DNA of 64,000 nt from Aequorivita iocasae (GTDB lineage: Bacteria; Bacteroidota; Bacteroidia; Flavobacteriales; Flavobacteriaceae). Shown here in pieces: positions 46,059-53,888 of this stretch (position 1 is its first letter; each line of letters begins with the position of its first letter). The stretch spans positions 2,418,001 to 2,482,000 of the forward strand of contig NZ_CP068439.1 in assembly GCF_016757735.1 (NCBI RefSeq). The letters run 5' to 3'. The notes below the pieces were generated by a model. That model was not told the DNA's origin. It searched no databases and saw nothing but the letters and a program-made list of their open reading frames with translations. The position numbers and the translations under genes were made by a program.

Positions 46059-46931
46059 TTAAGTATTCCGCAACTTCCACCGCTTGTGCGACCATAAATA
46101 GTACTCAGGCTTTTCACGAATCTGTGCTTCCAAAGCATCAAAAAACATTCGGGTAATTTGAAAATCTGGGTATTCCTTTGGATTGTCAACCAATGGGACA
46201 AAAGTAGTTTTATAGTATCCGCGCTTTACTTTTTCAACCTTTAAATACAATACCGCAAAATCAAGCTTTTTTGCCAGTTCCTCGGTTCCGGTAAACACGG
46301 GCACATCAATTCCCATAAACGTGTCACGGTGTTTAAAGGCGCCCTTTTTTGGGGTTTGGTCGGAAAGAATGTAGGTGAGCGTTTTTATTCCTTTTTTCCA
46401 CTTTCGGAAAAGGACAGCTACAATCTTTTTATTGCTCACAATGATGCCACCGAAGTGTTCCCGAGTTTTTTTTACAAGCGCATCAAATTGCTTGCTGCCC
46501 AAAGGCTTGTAAACTGCGTGGGCTTGGTGCTGCATCAATTTGTTGAGAATTCCGCTCCATTCCCAATTGCCGTAATGACCTGCCATTAGTAGAATGCTTC
46601 GGTCTTTTTGATAATAGGGATCAAGTATTTCAGCATTAGTTACCACAAAACGTTTTCGGATTTCTTTTTCAGAAATGGTAAAGGCTTTTATGGTTTCAAA
46701 AATAATATCACATAAATGCTTGAAGAATTGCTGGGCAATATGATCTCTTTCTTTCTGCGTCTTTTCGGGAAAAACCAACGCAAGATTGTCCTTCACAACC
46801 TTTTTGCGATAGCCAATAATATAATAGGCCAAAAAATAAAGTGCGGTTGATTTTATGTACAAAATGCGCATCGGCAGAATGGAAAGCAGCCAAAGAATTG
46901 GATAAGCCAGTATATAAAGCAATCTTTGCAT
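46059..46931 (-). CDS. LpxL/HtrB-family lipid A acyltransferase
   Basis: The start is ATG 46931 (MQRLLYILAYPILWLLS); the upstream in-frame start at 46979 would place coding sequence inside a heptamer array. The 290-residue protein has one N-terminal membrane helix, the H-x4-E/D-type motif GHYGNWEWSG with catalytic His, and the later SDQTPKKGAF and VPVFTGTEELAKKLDFAVLYL blocks. It adds a secondary acyl chain to lipid A at the inner membrane. Which chain is unknown. Confidence 0.92.
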   Translation of the reverse strand: MQRLLYILAYPILWLLSILPMRILYIKSTALYFLAYYIIGYRKKVVKDNLALVFPEKTQKERDHIAQQFFKHLCDIIFETIKAFTISEKEIRKRFVVTNAEILDPYYQKDRSILLMAGHYGNWEWSGILNKLMQHQAHAVYKPLGSKQFDALVKKTREHFGGIIVSNKKIVAVLFRKWKKGIKTLTYILSDQTPKKGAFKHRDTFMGIDVPVFTGTEELAKKLDFAVLYLKVEKVKRGYYKTTFVPLVDNPKEYPDFQITRMFFDALEAQIREKPEYYLWSHKRWKLRNT

Positions 46932-46959
46932 AGGAATTATTAGCGCAAAACTACTGTTT

Positions 46960-47015
46960 TTTGAAATAAGAAATACCAAATTCGAAATGGGAAGTTTGAA
47001 ACCGGAAATTTGAAA
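46960..47015. repeat. Heptanucleotide array upstream of the four-helix-bundle gene
   Basis: Eight units of 7 from 46960: TTTGAAA, TAAGAAA, TACCAAA, TTCGAAA, TGGGAAG, TTTGAAA, CCGGAAA, TTTGAAA. The purine-rich phase (NNNGAAR) is on the plus strand. Confidence 0.75.
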
Positions 47016-47078
47016 TTTTTAAATGCGAAGCTTTGTTTTCAAAACGTTTATTTAAAGTTGTAAATTTGAAATAAAAAA

Positions 47079-47432
47079 ATGAGTGTAGAGTTAAAACAAA
47101 GAACCCAAAAATTTGCTTTGGATTGCTGGCGTCTGTGTGCTGAAATACCCAATTCGCGTGAGTACAATGCCTACGTGCATCAATTGATTAAAAGCTCCAG
47201 TTCTGTTGGTGCGAATTATAGAGCAGCCTTGCGAGGAAAATCATCTCGTGATTTTATAAATAAACTGAAAATTGTTGAAGAAGAAGCTGATGAAAGTGCG
47301 TTTTGGTTAGAAATGTTTTCTGCAATTTTAAAAGATAATCAAAACACTTTACATAGATTAAACAAAGAGGCAAATGAAATTGTTGCTATAGTTGTAACTT
47401 CTATTAAAACTGCTAAGAAGAATCTAAAATGA
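47079..47432 (+). CDS. Four-helix-bundle protein (TIGR02436, 23S rRNA IVS-type; Avd-like fold)
   Basis: 117 residues, all alpha: KFALDCWRLCAEIP, then EYNAYVHQLIKSSSSVGANYRAALRGKS with the conserved RSS/ANYREA-type turn, KLKIVEEEADESAFWLEMF and the basic C-terminal helix. This family was first noticed as an ORF in intervening sequences of 23S rRNA genes and has the same fold as the accessory protein Avd of diversity-generating retroelements, which binds nucleic acid. There is no reverse transcriptase here. The gene is closely boxed by heptamer arrays: 46960-47015 before it, 47433-47495 directly at its stop, 47541-47609 beyond. Its function in this setting is unknown. Confidence 0.9.
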   Translation: MSVELKQRTQKFALDCWRLCAEIPNSREYNAYVHQLIKSSSSVGANYRAALRGKSSRDFINKLKIVEEEADESAFWLEMFSAILKDNQNTLHRLNKEANEIVAIVVTSIKTAKKNLK

Positions 47433-47495
47433 GAAATACGAAATACGAAATACGAAAGACAAAATACGAAAGACGAAATACGAAGTGTGAAATTA
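47433..47495. repeat. Heptanucleotide array starting at the stop codon of the four-helix-bundle gene
   Basis: Nine units of 7: GAAATAC three times, GAAAGAC, AAAATAC, GAAAGAC, GAAATAC, GAAGTGT, GAAATTA. The purine-rich phase is on the plus strand. The first unit follows the TGA without a single intervening base. Confidence 0.85.
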
Positions 47496-47540
47496 GATAT
47501 ACATTTTCTTTATTTCAAAATCATTTTTTCGATGTCTAGT

Positions 47541-47609
47541 TTTCTACTTCTTATTTTTTCACTTCCCATTTCTAACTTCCCATTTCTAACTTCTAATTTC
47601 TAACTTCAA
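47541..47609. repeat. Heptanucleotide array ending at the rhomboid start codon (opposite orientation)
   Basis: Units of 7 read on the plus strand as TTTCTAC, TTCTTAT, TTTTTCA, CTTCCCA, TTTCTAA, CTTCCCA, TTTCTAA, CTTCTAA, TTTCTAA, CTTCAA. The GAAR-containing strand is therefore the minus strand, inverted relative to 47433-47495. Confidence 0.8.
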
Positions 47610-48260
47610 ATGCAAAACTTACACATCGCAACAATCGTAATCATCGCTGCCAATGTAATCATCTCGATGAAAGGTTTCAATGATTTTTCCTTTTTTGAAA
47701 AATATAAATTCAACATTGCCGGAATACGCCGCGGCGAGCAGATACGTATGTTTAGCTCTGCTTTTTTGCACGCAGATTTTTCGCACTTGCTGTTTAATAT
47801 GCTTACGCTTTACTTTTTTGCGCCTGTGGTTATAATGAGTGTGGGCGTTACGTATTTTGTGATAATCTATGTGGCAAGTCTGCTGATTGGAAATCTACTT
47901 TCGTTCTATTTCCACAAAGACGAATATCATTACAGCGCAATAGGAGCGAGTGGTGCGGTAATGGGCATATTATATTCAGCTATTTTGTTTTTCCCCGATA
48001 TGGGACTTTATCTTTTCTTTATCCCTATCCCAATCCCAGCTTGGCTTTTTGGGATGGCATATTTGTTGTACTCTATCTACGGAATGAAAAAAAGATTGGG
48101 AAACATTGGCCACGACGCCCACATTGGTGGGGCCATTGGCGGTTATATACTAACACTTGTTTTTGCACCTTATTTGTTTCAAACAAGTTTATGGATCGTG
48201 GTTTTACTCGCCATTCCATTAATTCTTTTATTCGTTCTTCATAAACTAGGAAAAATTTAA
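47610..48260 (+). CDS. Rhomboid-family intramembrane serine protease
   Basis: 216 residues with six membrane helices. Catalytic Ser lies in GASGAVMG (helix 4) and His in DAHIGGAIGGYIL (helix 6); the L1 loop has the usual FLHADFSHLLFNMLTLYFF. It cuts membrane proteins within or next to their helices. ATG 47610 comes immediately after a heptamer array, so the array itself must serve as 5' leader. SIMPL follows 14 bp later, probably in the same transcript. Confidence 0.93.
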   Translation: MQNLHIATIVIIAANVIISMKGFNDFSFFEKYKFNIAGIRRGEQIRMFSSAFLHADFSHLLFNMLTLYFFAPVVIMSVGVTYFVIIYVASLLIGNLLSFYFHKDEYHYSAIGASGAVMGILYSAILFFPDMGLYLFFIPIPIPAWLFGMAYLLYSIYGMKKRLGNIGHDAHIGGAIGGYILTLVFAPYLFQTSLWIVVLLAIPLILLFVLHKLGKI

Positions 48261-48274
48261 AAAAAAAGAAAACT

Positions 48275-48961
48275 ATGAAAACCTTACAAACACTTTTAAT
48301 CTTAGCAATAACTACAACTACCGCGATGGCTCAAAACACACTTCCACCAAACACCATAGACGTTACAGGCGAAGGTATTGTTCGTGTAGTTCCAGATGAA
48401 GTTACTATTAACATTCGTGTGGAAAACACCGGAGAAAACACCAAAACACTCAAAGAGCAAAACGATGCTACCATCAGCGAAGTTTTGAAATTTCTAAAAA
48501 AAATGGACATAGCCGAAAAGGATGTGCGCACTGAATATATGAACCTCAGCAAAAACTACGACCATAATAGTAAGACATACACCTTTGCTGCCAATCAATC
48601 ACTTTCGGTAAAAATTCGCGATTTAAAAAAGTACGAACCTGTCATGAAGGGTTTATTAGATACGGGAATCAATAGAATTGACGGAGTAAATTTTTCCTCA
48701 TCAAAAGAAGATGCCTTAAAAAGCGAAGCCCGTAAAAAGGCTGTCGAGAATGCCCAGATGAAGGCAAAGGAATATGCTTCTGCTCTCAACCAAACTGTTG
48801 GAAAAGCCGTTTCTATAAGTGAGTATAATAATTCAAGCGGACCACAGCCTATGTATAAAATGGCAATGATGGATTCTTCCTCTAACGGTGGTGACCAAAC
48901 CATCGCACTAGGAGAAATAGAAATTAGAACAACCGTAAACGTTAGCTTTTTACTGAATTAG
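48275..48961 (+). CDS. SIMPL domain (DUF541) exported protein
   Basis: A signal peptide (MKTLQTLLILAITTTTAMAQ) is followed by a single SIMPL domain: IDVTGEGIVRVVPDEVTINIRVENTGE at the start, VRTEYMNLSKNYD, then the helix AARKKAVENAQMKAKEYASALNQ-like segment and a final beta strand GEIEIRTTVNVSFLL. Periplasmic. Members (for example BP26 of Brucella) form ring or channel-like oligomers, and oxidative-stress roles are reported. A bidirectional terminator follows. Confidence 0.92.
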   Translation: MKTLQTLLILAITTTTAMAQNTLPPNTIDVTGEGIVRVVPDEVTINIRVENTGENTKTLKEQNDATISEVLKFLKKMDIAEKDVRTEYMNLSKNYDHNSKTYTFAANQSLSVKIRDLKKYEPVMKGLLDTGINRIDGVNFSSSKEDALKSEARKKAVENAQMKAKEYASALNQTVGKAVSISEYNNSSGPQPMYKMAMMDSSSNGGDQTIALGEIEIRTTVNVSFLLN

Positions 48962-48980
48962 AAAGTAATACTTCAATAAA

Positions 48981-49015
48981 AAAAGCCTCGTTTCCTTTTA
49001 GGAAGCGAGGCTTTT
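48981..49015. terminator. Bidirectional intrinsic terminator
   Basis: A 15-bp stem (48981-48995 with 49001-49015, core AAGCCTCG/CGAGGCTT) with one G-T type mismatch and a 5-nt loop. It is flanked by A-run and T-run and so ends both SIMPL and the convergent TlpA-like gene. Confidence 0.9.
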
Positions 49016-49036
49016 TATTTTTTTAAATTTTAATTG

Positions 49037-50149
49037 CTATTCCTCAAAAAGGGTAGCCATTTTTGCTTCCAAAGCTTCACCGCGAAGATCTTTGTCAATA
49101 ATAACTCCGTTTTCATCCAGCAAAAAGGTTGCGGGTATGGATCGGACACTGTATTGTTGGGCAATTGGATCCTGCCAAAACTGTAGGTTGGAAACATGGT
49201 ACCAATCCATATTGTCATCTTTTATGGCTTGAATCCATCTGTCTTTCTGTTCAGCTTTGTCTAAGGAAACACTTATAATATTTAGGCCTTTATCGTGGTA
49301 TTTGTTATACACCTTTACAACATTAGGATTTTCAAGACGGCATGGTTTACACCACGATGCCCAAAAATCAATTATAGTGTATTTTCCCATGGCATCTTTT
49401 AAAGACATCATTTCACCACTTGGTGTAGGTGCACTGAAGTCTGGTGCTGGACTGCCCACTTCAGCTTTTTTTAGGGCTTCAAGACTGGCTTTTAAATCTT
49501 CTGTAAGTTCAGAAGATTTAATTTTATCGTTTAGGTTTTCAATATACTGCGAGGCTTCTTGGGGTGTGATCTCCTTCTTATTTACCATTTCTGATATGAG
49601 CATTATAGAAAAAAGGGAGTTGTTATTATCTTTTAAATATTGCTTTTTATATTCGGTTTCCTCACCAACCAAATTAAGGTTTTCACTCTGGAGTTTTGTA
49701 ATTGCAGCAGTGTCATTATTCTGTCTGGCTTCACGGAAACGATTCATGCTTTCTTGCTTTTGGTTATTGAAAACAATCATCCTGTCCACAAAATTTCCAT
49801 AAGATTCATTTTGTTTACCTCCTTTAATACGTGAGGCCTGCAGACTATCTGCATAGATGGTTGCAACCATATCTTCATTTTCTGGAAAATATAGCACGGA
49901 GCCATTAATATCATCGAATCTTAAGAAATTTAAGGTTGCGCCTTCAGTCTTTGGGTAGCTGGCTGAAAATTTACCCTCAGTAACCGTTAATGTATCTATG
50001 GCCTTGGGTTGTTTGTTTTCCAATCCATACACATATATTTTAGCTCCTTCAGGAAAGCCTACAGCTTCTCCTTCCAGTTTATAGGTATTGGTATCTTTAT
50101 TGCAGGATATTATAGAAAGTGCAAGTAGTGTAGCAATAATAAGTCTCAT
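49037..50149 (-). CDS. TlpA-like thiol-disulfide oxidoreductase lipoprotein with DUF4369
   Basis: 370 residues: a lipoprotein signal (LLALSIISC), an N-terminal DUF4369 beta domain (about 25-125), a helical linker (130-225) and a thioredoxin-fold AhpC/TSA domain with VGSPAPDFSAPTPSG, redox motif WASWCKPC and cis-Pro in RSIPATFLLDENG. It should reduce disulfides in the periplasm, possibly in cytochrome c maturation. This layout is very common in Bacteroidetes, often in several copies. Confidence 0.93.
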   Translation of the reverse strand: MRLIIATLLALSIISCNKDTNTYKLEGEAVGFPEGAKIYVYGLENKQPKAIDTLTVTEGKFSASYPKTEGATLNFLRFDDINGSVLYFPENEDMVATIYADSLQASRIKGGKQNESYGNFVDRMIVFNNQKQESMNRFREARQNNDTAAITKLQSENLNLVGEETEYKKQYLKDNNNSLFSIMLISEMVNKKEITPQEASQYIENLNDKIKSSELTEDLKASLEALKKAEVGSPAPDFSAPTPSGEMMSLKDAMGKYTIIDFWASWCKPCRLENPNVVKVYNKYHDKGLNIISVSLDKAEQKDRWIQAIKDDNMDWYHVSNLQFWQDPIAQQYSVRSIPATFLLDENGVIIDKDLRGEALEAKMATLFEE

Positions 50150-50175
50150 AAATACGTCTTTTTTTAAGATTTGGG

Positions 50176-50183
50176 CAAAAATA
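50176..50183 (-). promoter_or_regulatory. -7 box of the TlpA-like gene
   Basis: It reads TATTTTTG on the minus strand, an exact TAnnTTTG, 26 nt before ATG 50149. Confidence 0.5.
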
Positions 50184-50284
50184 GCTGTTTATTCTTTGAT
50201 TGTGTGAAATGTGCTAATTTTTTATTATTTATTAACATATTTGCGCATTTAGAAGCCGTATTTTTATCCCATAAATAACTTTTA

Positions 50285-52651
50285 ATGAATACTGTAAATA
50301 GGGATTTCCCGCTAAAAATAAAAATAGGTTTTAAAAAGGTTTTTGATGCCTATAGGGAAAGTACGCCCCAAACTGATGCCGAAAAAAAACTTGCTGAATC
50401 CATTCTTTCAATAGAAGAAAAGTTCCCAAAATTATCCTCTGGAATATGTGATTTTAAGTTGCTTCCTAAATATAAAGAACAAATAGATACTATTTTAAAC
50501 CCGTTGTTTCCGTCGGTTTTGGGAAGCAATGAAATAAAATTTGCTACCATTCCATTTCAGGATGTAGCCTTTAAGAGCAGTCAGCGTTATAAAAATATCA
50601 TTGCAGCTGCGGGGCCGGATTTTTCTCTGGATATCATCAATTTTGATGAAGACCAATTTTACATTATGGGATGCAGTATTATACTGAGTACTTATTATGG
50701 TAAAAAGGTTGATTTCAGGCGCTCTTATTATTATAACATTCCCGATGAAAGGGGAATGATGAAGCATTATAGATTGCTATATAATGCAGATTTTGTGGAA
50801 ATTAAGAAAACCGAGCAGGCAAAAGAAATTACGGAAGAAGATATTAATGAGCTTTTGGAAAGCTTTGAGGATATTTCTGTGTGGAAAGAAAAGTTTCCGC
50901 CTAAAAGTTGGATTTTCAATGGCTTTGTCATTGCTACGCTGACCGATGTATCATTAAGTGTTTCAATTTCCGACTTTAAGTCAAACCTTTTGCGTTTGGA
51001 AAAAAACGGAGGATTTGAGAATACAGAATTCAGCCGTATTTTTCGTTCTATCTTCGACTTGAAGGATTTGATGATAGGCTTTACTGATTACAACGAGGAA
51101 TCAGAAACTTTTGAAAGAATTTTATTTAAAGAGATTCCCAGTTTTATTCTTAATAATAAAAAATCACAGCTAAGCAAAGATGCACTCTGCAGTGCTTCTT
51201 ATTACAAGCTTTTCAAACAAAAAGAGTTTTATTGCGTAACTGACGCTGAGCGCTACCATGCAATGTATCCTGAAAATCTGCTTTATAAAAAGATGCTAGA
51301 TCAGGGGATGAAAAGCGCCATATTCGCTTCCATTGTTTCCGACGATAAGATTTTGGGCGTTTTGGAACTTGTTTCACCCAACGCGAACGAATTAAATACG
51401 ATAAACGCAAATAAACTGCGTGATATCATGCCTTTCTTAATTGACTCTGTAGTGCGTTCCAAAGAAAATCTTGATAATGAATTGGAACTCATAATCCAGG
51501 AGGAATGTACGGCAATTCACAGTAGCGTGCACTGGAAATTCCGACAAGAGGCAAGTAGATATTTACACTCAATCAATGAAGGCAGTCCCACTTTTTTCAG
51601 GGAAATTATTTTTGAAGACATCTATCCGTTATATGGACAAACCGATATCAAAGGTTCATCCGAAGCAAGAAATGAAGCAACCAAGCAGGATTTGATCCTT
51701 CAACTGACCTATATTGATGAGCTTTTAAGAAAATTATCAAATCAAAGTTCCCTGCCTATTTTTGAACAGATGAAGTTCGCCATAGCAAGTTTTTCACAAG
51801 AAATCAAAGAGAACCTGCAAGTAGATACCGAACGGAAGATCATGAATTTTATATCTTCTGAGATCATTCCGCTATTCAAGCACATCAGACAAAGAAATGA
51901 CACGCACAGAGCTTGGGTAGACGAATATTATAAGATGATTGATATGAATACGGGGTTTGTGTATAAATTCCGAAAGGATTATGATGAATCTGTAATGCAA
52001 ACCAATAAAAGGCTCGCAGCGCTTTTGGACAAGAAGCAACAAGAAGCCCAAAGAATGTATCCACATTATTTTGAGCGGTTTAAAACTGATGGGGTAGAGC
52101 ATAACTTATATATAGGGGAAGCTATTACCAAGGAAAAATCTTTCAATAAAATATATCTGAAAAACCTAAAACTATGGCAGTTACAGGTTACTTGCGAGAT
52201 GGAGAACAGTTTTTATCGCTTCAAGGATTCCTTGCCCATTAGTTTAGATGTAGCGTCCATGATTCTAGTTTTCAACGGGTCTTTGTCATTGCGTTTCCGT
52301 ATGGATGAAAAACGTTTTGATGTAGATGGCACCTACAACGCGCGCTATGAAGTAGTTAAAAAGCGGGTCGATAAGGCAAATATAAAGGGCACGGAAGAGC
52401 GCGTCACCCAACCCGGTAAAATAGCTATAATCTATTCCCAAAAAGAAGATGAAGAAGAATATCTAAAATACATTTACTTTCTGCAAAATCAAAAGATGCT
52501 CGATGAGCAAATTGAGATATTGGAACTTGAAGATCTACAGGGCGTAACGGGCTTGAAAGCTTTACGCGTAAAAGTACTTTACAGCAAAAACAATGATAAG
52601 ATCAAGGAATATTATACCTACGAGGATCTCATATCACACATTGAAGAATAG
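50285..52651 (+). CDS. Large GAF-domain protein of unknown function
   Basis: 788 cytosolic residues. An N-terminal region (1-280) without recognised motif is followed by a GAF-like domain (about 285-400; ALCSASYYKLFKQKEFYCVTDAE and SAIFASIVSDDKILGVLELVSPN), then a long, mainly helical C-terminal part (400-788). No kinase, cyclase or phosphodiesterase catalytic motif is seen. GAF domains bind small ligands, often cyclic nucleotides. The gene is convergent with the HD-PycTM gene and their stop codons abut (TAG then TTA), which may point to a shared small-molecule signal; this is inference. Confidence 0.8.
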   Translation: MNTVNRDFPLKIKIGFKKVFDAYRESTPQTDAEKKLAESILSIEEKFPKLSSGICDFKLLPKYKEQIDTILNPLFPSVLGSNEIKFATIPFQDVAFKSSQRYKNIIAAAGPDFSLDIINFDEDQFYIMGCSIILSTYYGKKVDFRRSYYYNIPDERGMMKHYRLLYNADFVEIKKTEQAKEITEEDINELLESFEDISVWKEKFPPKSWIFNGFVIATLTDVSLSVSISDFKSNLLRLEKNGGFENTEFSRIFRSIFDLKDLMIGFTDYNEESETFERILFKEIPSFILNNKKSQLSKDALCSASYYKLFKQKEFYCVTDAERYHAMYPENLLYKKMLDQGMKSAIFASIVSDDKILGVLELVSPNANELNTINANKLRDIMPFLIDSVVRSKENLDNELELIIQEECTAIHSSVHWKFRQEASRYLHSINEGSPTFFREIIFEDIYPLYGQTDIKGSSEARNEATKQDLILQLTYIDELLRKLSNQSSLPIFEQMKFAIASFSQEIKENLQVDTERKIMNFISSEIIPLFKHIRQRNDTHRAWVDEYYKMIDMNTGFVYKFRKDYDESVMQTNKRLAALLDKKQQEAQRMYPHYFERFKTDGVEHNLYIGEAITKEKSFNKIYLKNLKLWQLQVTCEMENSFYRFKDSLPISLDVASMILVFNGSLSLRFRMDEKRFDVDGTYNARYEVVKKRVDKANIKGTEERVTQPGKIAIIYSQKEDEEEYLKYIYFLQNQKMLDEQIEILELEDLQGVTGLKALRVKVLYSKNNDKIKEYYTYEDLISHIEE

Positions 52652-53836
52652 TTACATTTCCAAATAAAAGAAAACCGCAAAGGCAATCAAGGAAATGATG
52701 GTTCCTGCCACAAAAATAGTATAGGTAAGTCTTAAAATTCTGTATTTTCTGTCAAGAACCTTTCCTAAGAAATATAAATCTTTTGTAAGTGATTTATATA
52801 CGTAGTTTCTGTCTTTCAAAAGTTCTTCAATTGCCCATTCGTATTGGTCTAGCTCCATTTTGTGGAAATTTCCAAAAAAGGTAAGGTTTACACTTTTATT
52901 GGCCACGTCTTCTTTTGTAAATTCCCCTCGCGTCACGTTGGGTCGGGTTGCAATTACCGCTAAAATCATTGTAATGGCGCTAAAAAGAATAAAAATAGCA
53001 GTAGGGATTATTAAGTAATTGTTGTTGTCTAATTTTGAAATGAGATTTGAAAGCACCAATGAAATAATAATCGCATTTACCGAAAGCATAATATTTGCCT
53101 TGGTATCTGCAATATCGCTCAATTTCATATGGTTTCTGAGGGAAGTTCTGTAAAAAGTCTGAATGCCGCGTTCAGGGCTATCATTTTTGTATTTTGCCTT
53201 CAGCTTTGCCTTAACACGTTCTTTCTGAATTTTAGCTTTTTGTTTTTTCCGGTCTTTCAGAAGGTCTGCGAGGTTTTCTTCCTTAACGGGCTGCCACTTT
53301 TTTAAAGCATATTCGGTATAGAATTGATGGTCTTCTACCAACACTTTAATATTCTCATCCAACCATTCCTTGGACGTATAATTGTGAATATTTTGAAATA
53401 GATATTCTTGTCTTAAAAATTCGCTGGCTTCCTCAAAATAGTCTTTGCCAAAATGTGAAGAATCCGCATCGCGGATTGCTTTTTCAAGATCATCATTTGG
53501 AACGGTATCTTTAAACTTGGTGGCTAATATGCACTTTTCAACCCCTTCAATTATAGCATCCTCAACGTCGTTTTCCTTAAGAAATTTTTTTGCGATTTTC
53601 ACACTTTCCTCTTCGTGGTTTTCGCGCCCCACAATATATCCCGTGTCATGAAGCAAAGCCGCCAATCGCAGTATTGTAGCATCTTTAACATCAATTTGGG
53701 AGTTTTCAATAATTTCATTTATACTTTTATAAACACGTTTTGAGTGGGTATAATTATGATAAACATAAGTACTCGGAAGCTTGTCTTTAAATAGTTTGAA
53801 GATAAAATTATCTGCGGCTTCAACAATATTGCTCAT
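52652..53836 (-). CDS. HD-domain protein fused to a Pycsar-effector transmembrane (PycTM, DUF5706) domain
   Basis: Start ATG 53836 is used; ATG 53845 adds three residues. The N-terminal HD phosphohydrolase domain (about 20-170) has the metal-binding set YHNYTHSKRV, ALLHDTGY, the His of ENHEEESV and the Asp of IRDADSSHFG. After a Lys-rich linker comes the PycTM block with FYRTSLRNHMKLSDIADTKA followed by two helices, then a paired C-terminal part with a last membrane helix. In Pycsar anti-phage systems a PycTM effector is activated by cUMP or cCMP made by a PycC cyclase. No cyclase gene is in the window. The protein may instead be a housekeeping enzyme clearing nucleotides. Confidence 0.85.
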   Translation of the reverse strand: MSNIVEAADNFIFKLFKDKLPSTYVYHNYTHSKRVYKSINEIIENSQIDVKDATILRLAALLHDTGYIVGRENHEEESVKIAKKFLKENDVEDAIIEGVEKCILATKFKDTVPNDDLEKAIRDADSSHFGKDYFEEASEFLRQEYLFQNIHNYTSKEWLDENIKVLVEDHQFYTEYALKKWQPVKEENLADLLKDRKKQKAKIQKERVKAKLKAKYKNDSPERGIQTFYRTSLRNHMKLSDIADTKANIMLSVNAIIISLVLSNLISKLDNNNYLIIPTAIFILFSAITMILAVIATRPNVTRGEFTKEDVANKSVNLTFFGNFHKMELDQYEWAIEELLKDRNYVYKSLTKDLYFLGKVLDRKYRILRLTYTIFVAGTIISLIAFAVFFYLEM

Positions 53837-53888
53837 AAGAAACATTTAGGTATCCAAAGTAACAAAAAATCAACGCACGGAAATATAT

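Noticed and set aside
46931-46979. Upstream start of the LpxL-like gene
   Set aside because: The extension reads through a heptamer array and delays the membrane helix expected at the N-terminus.
43771-47609. Heptamer arrays considered as a CRISPR array
   Set aside because: Units are 7 bp without spacers of uniform length, and no cas gene is present.
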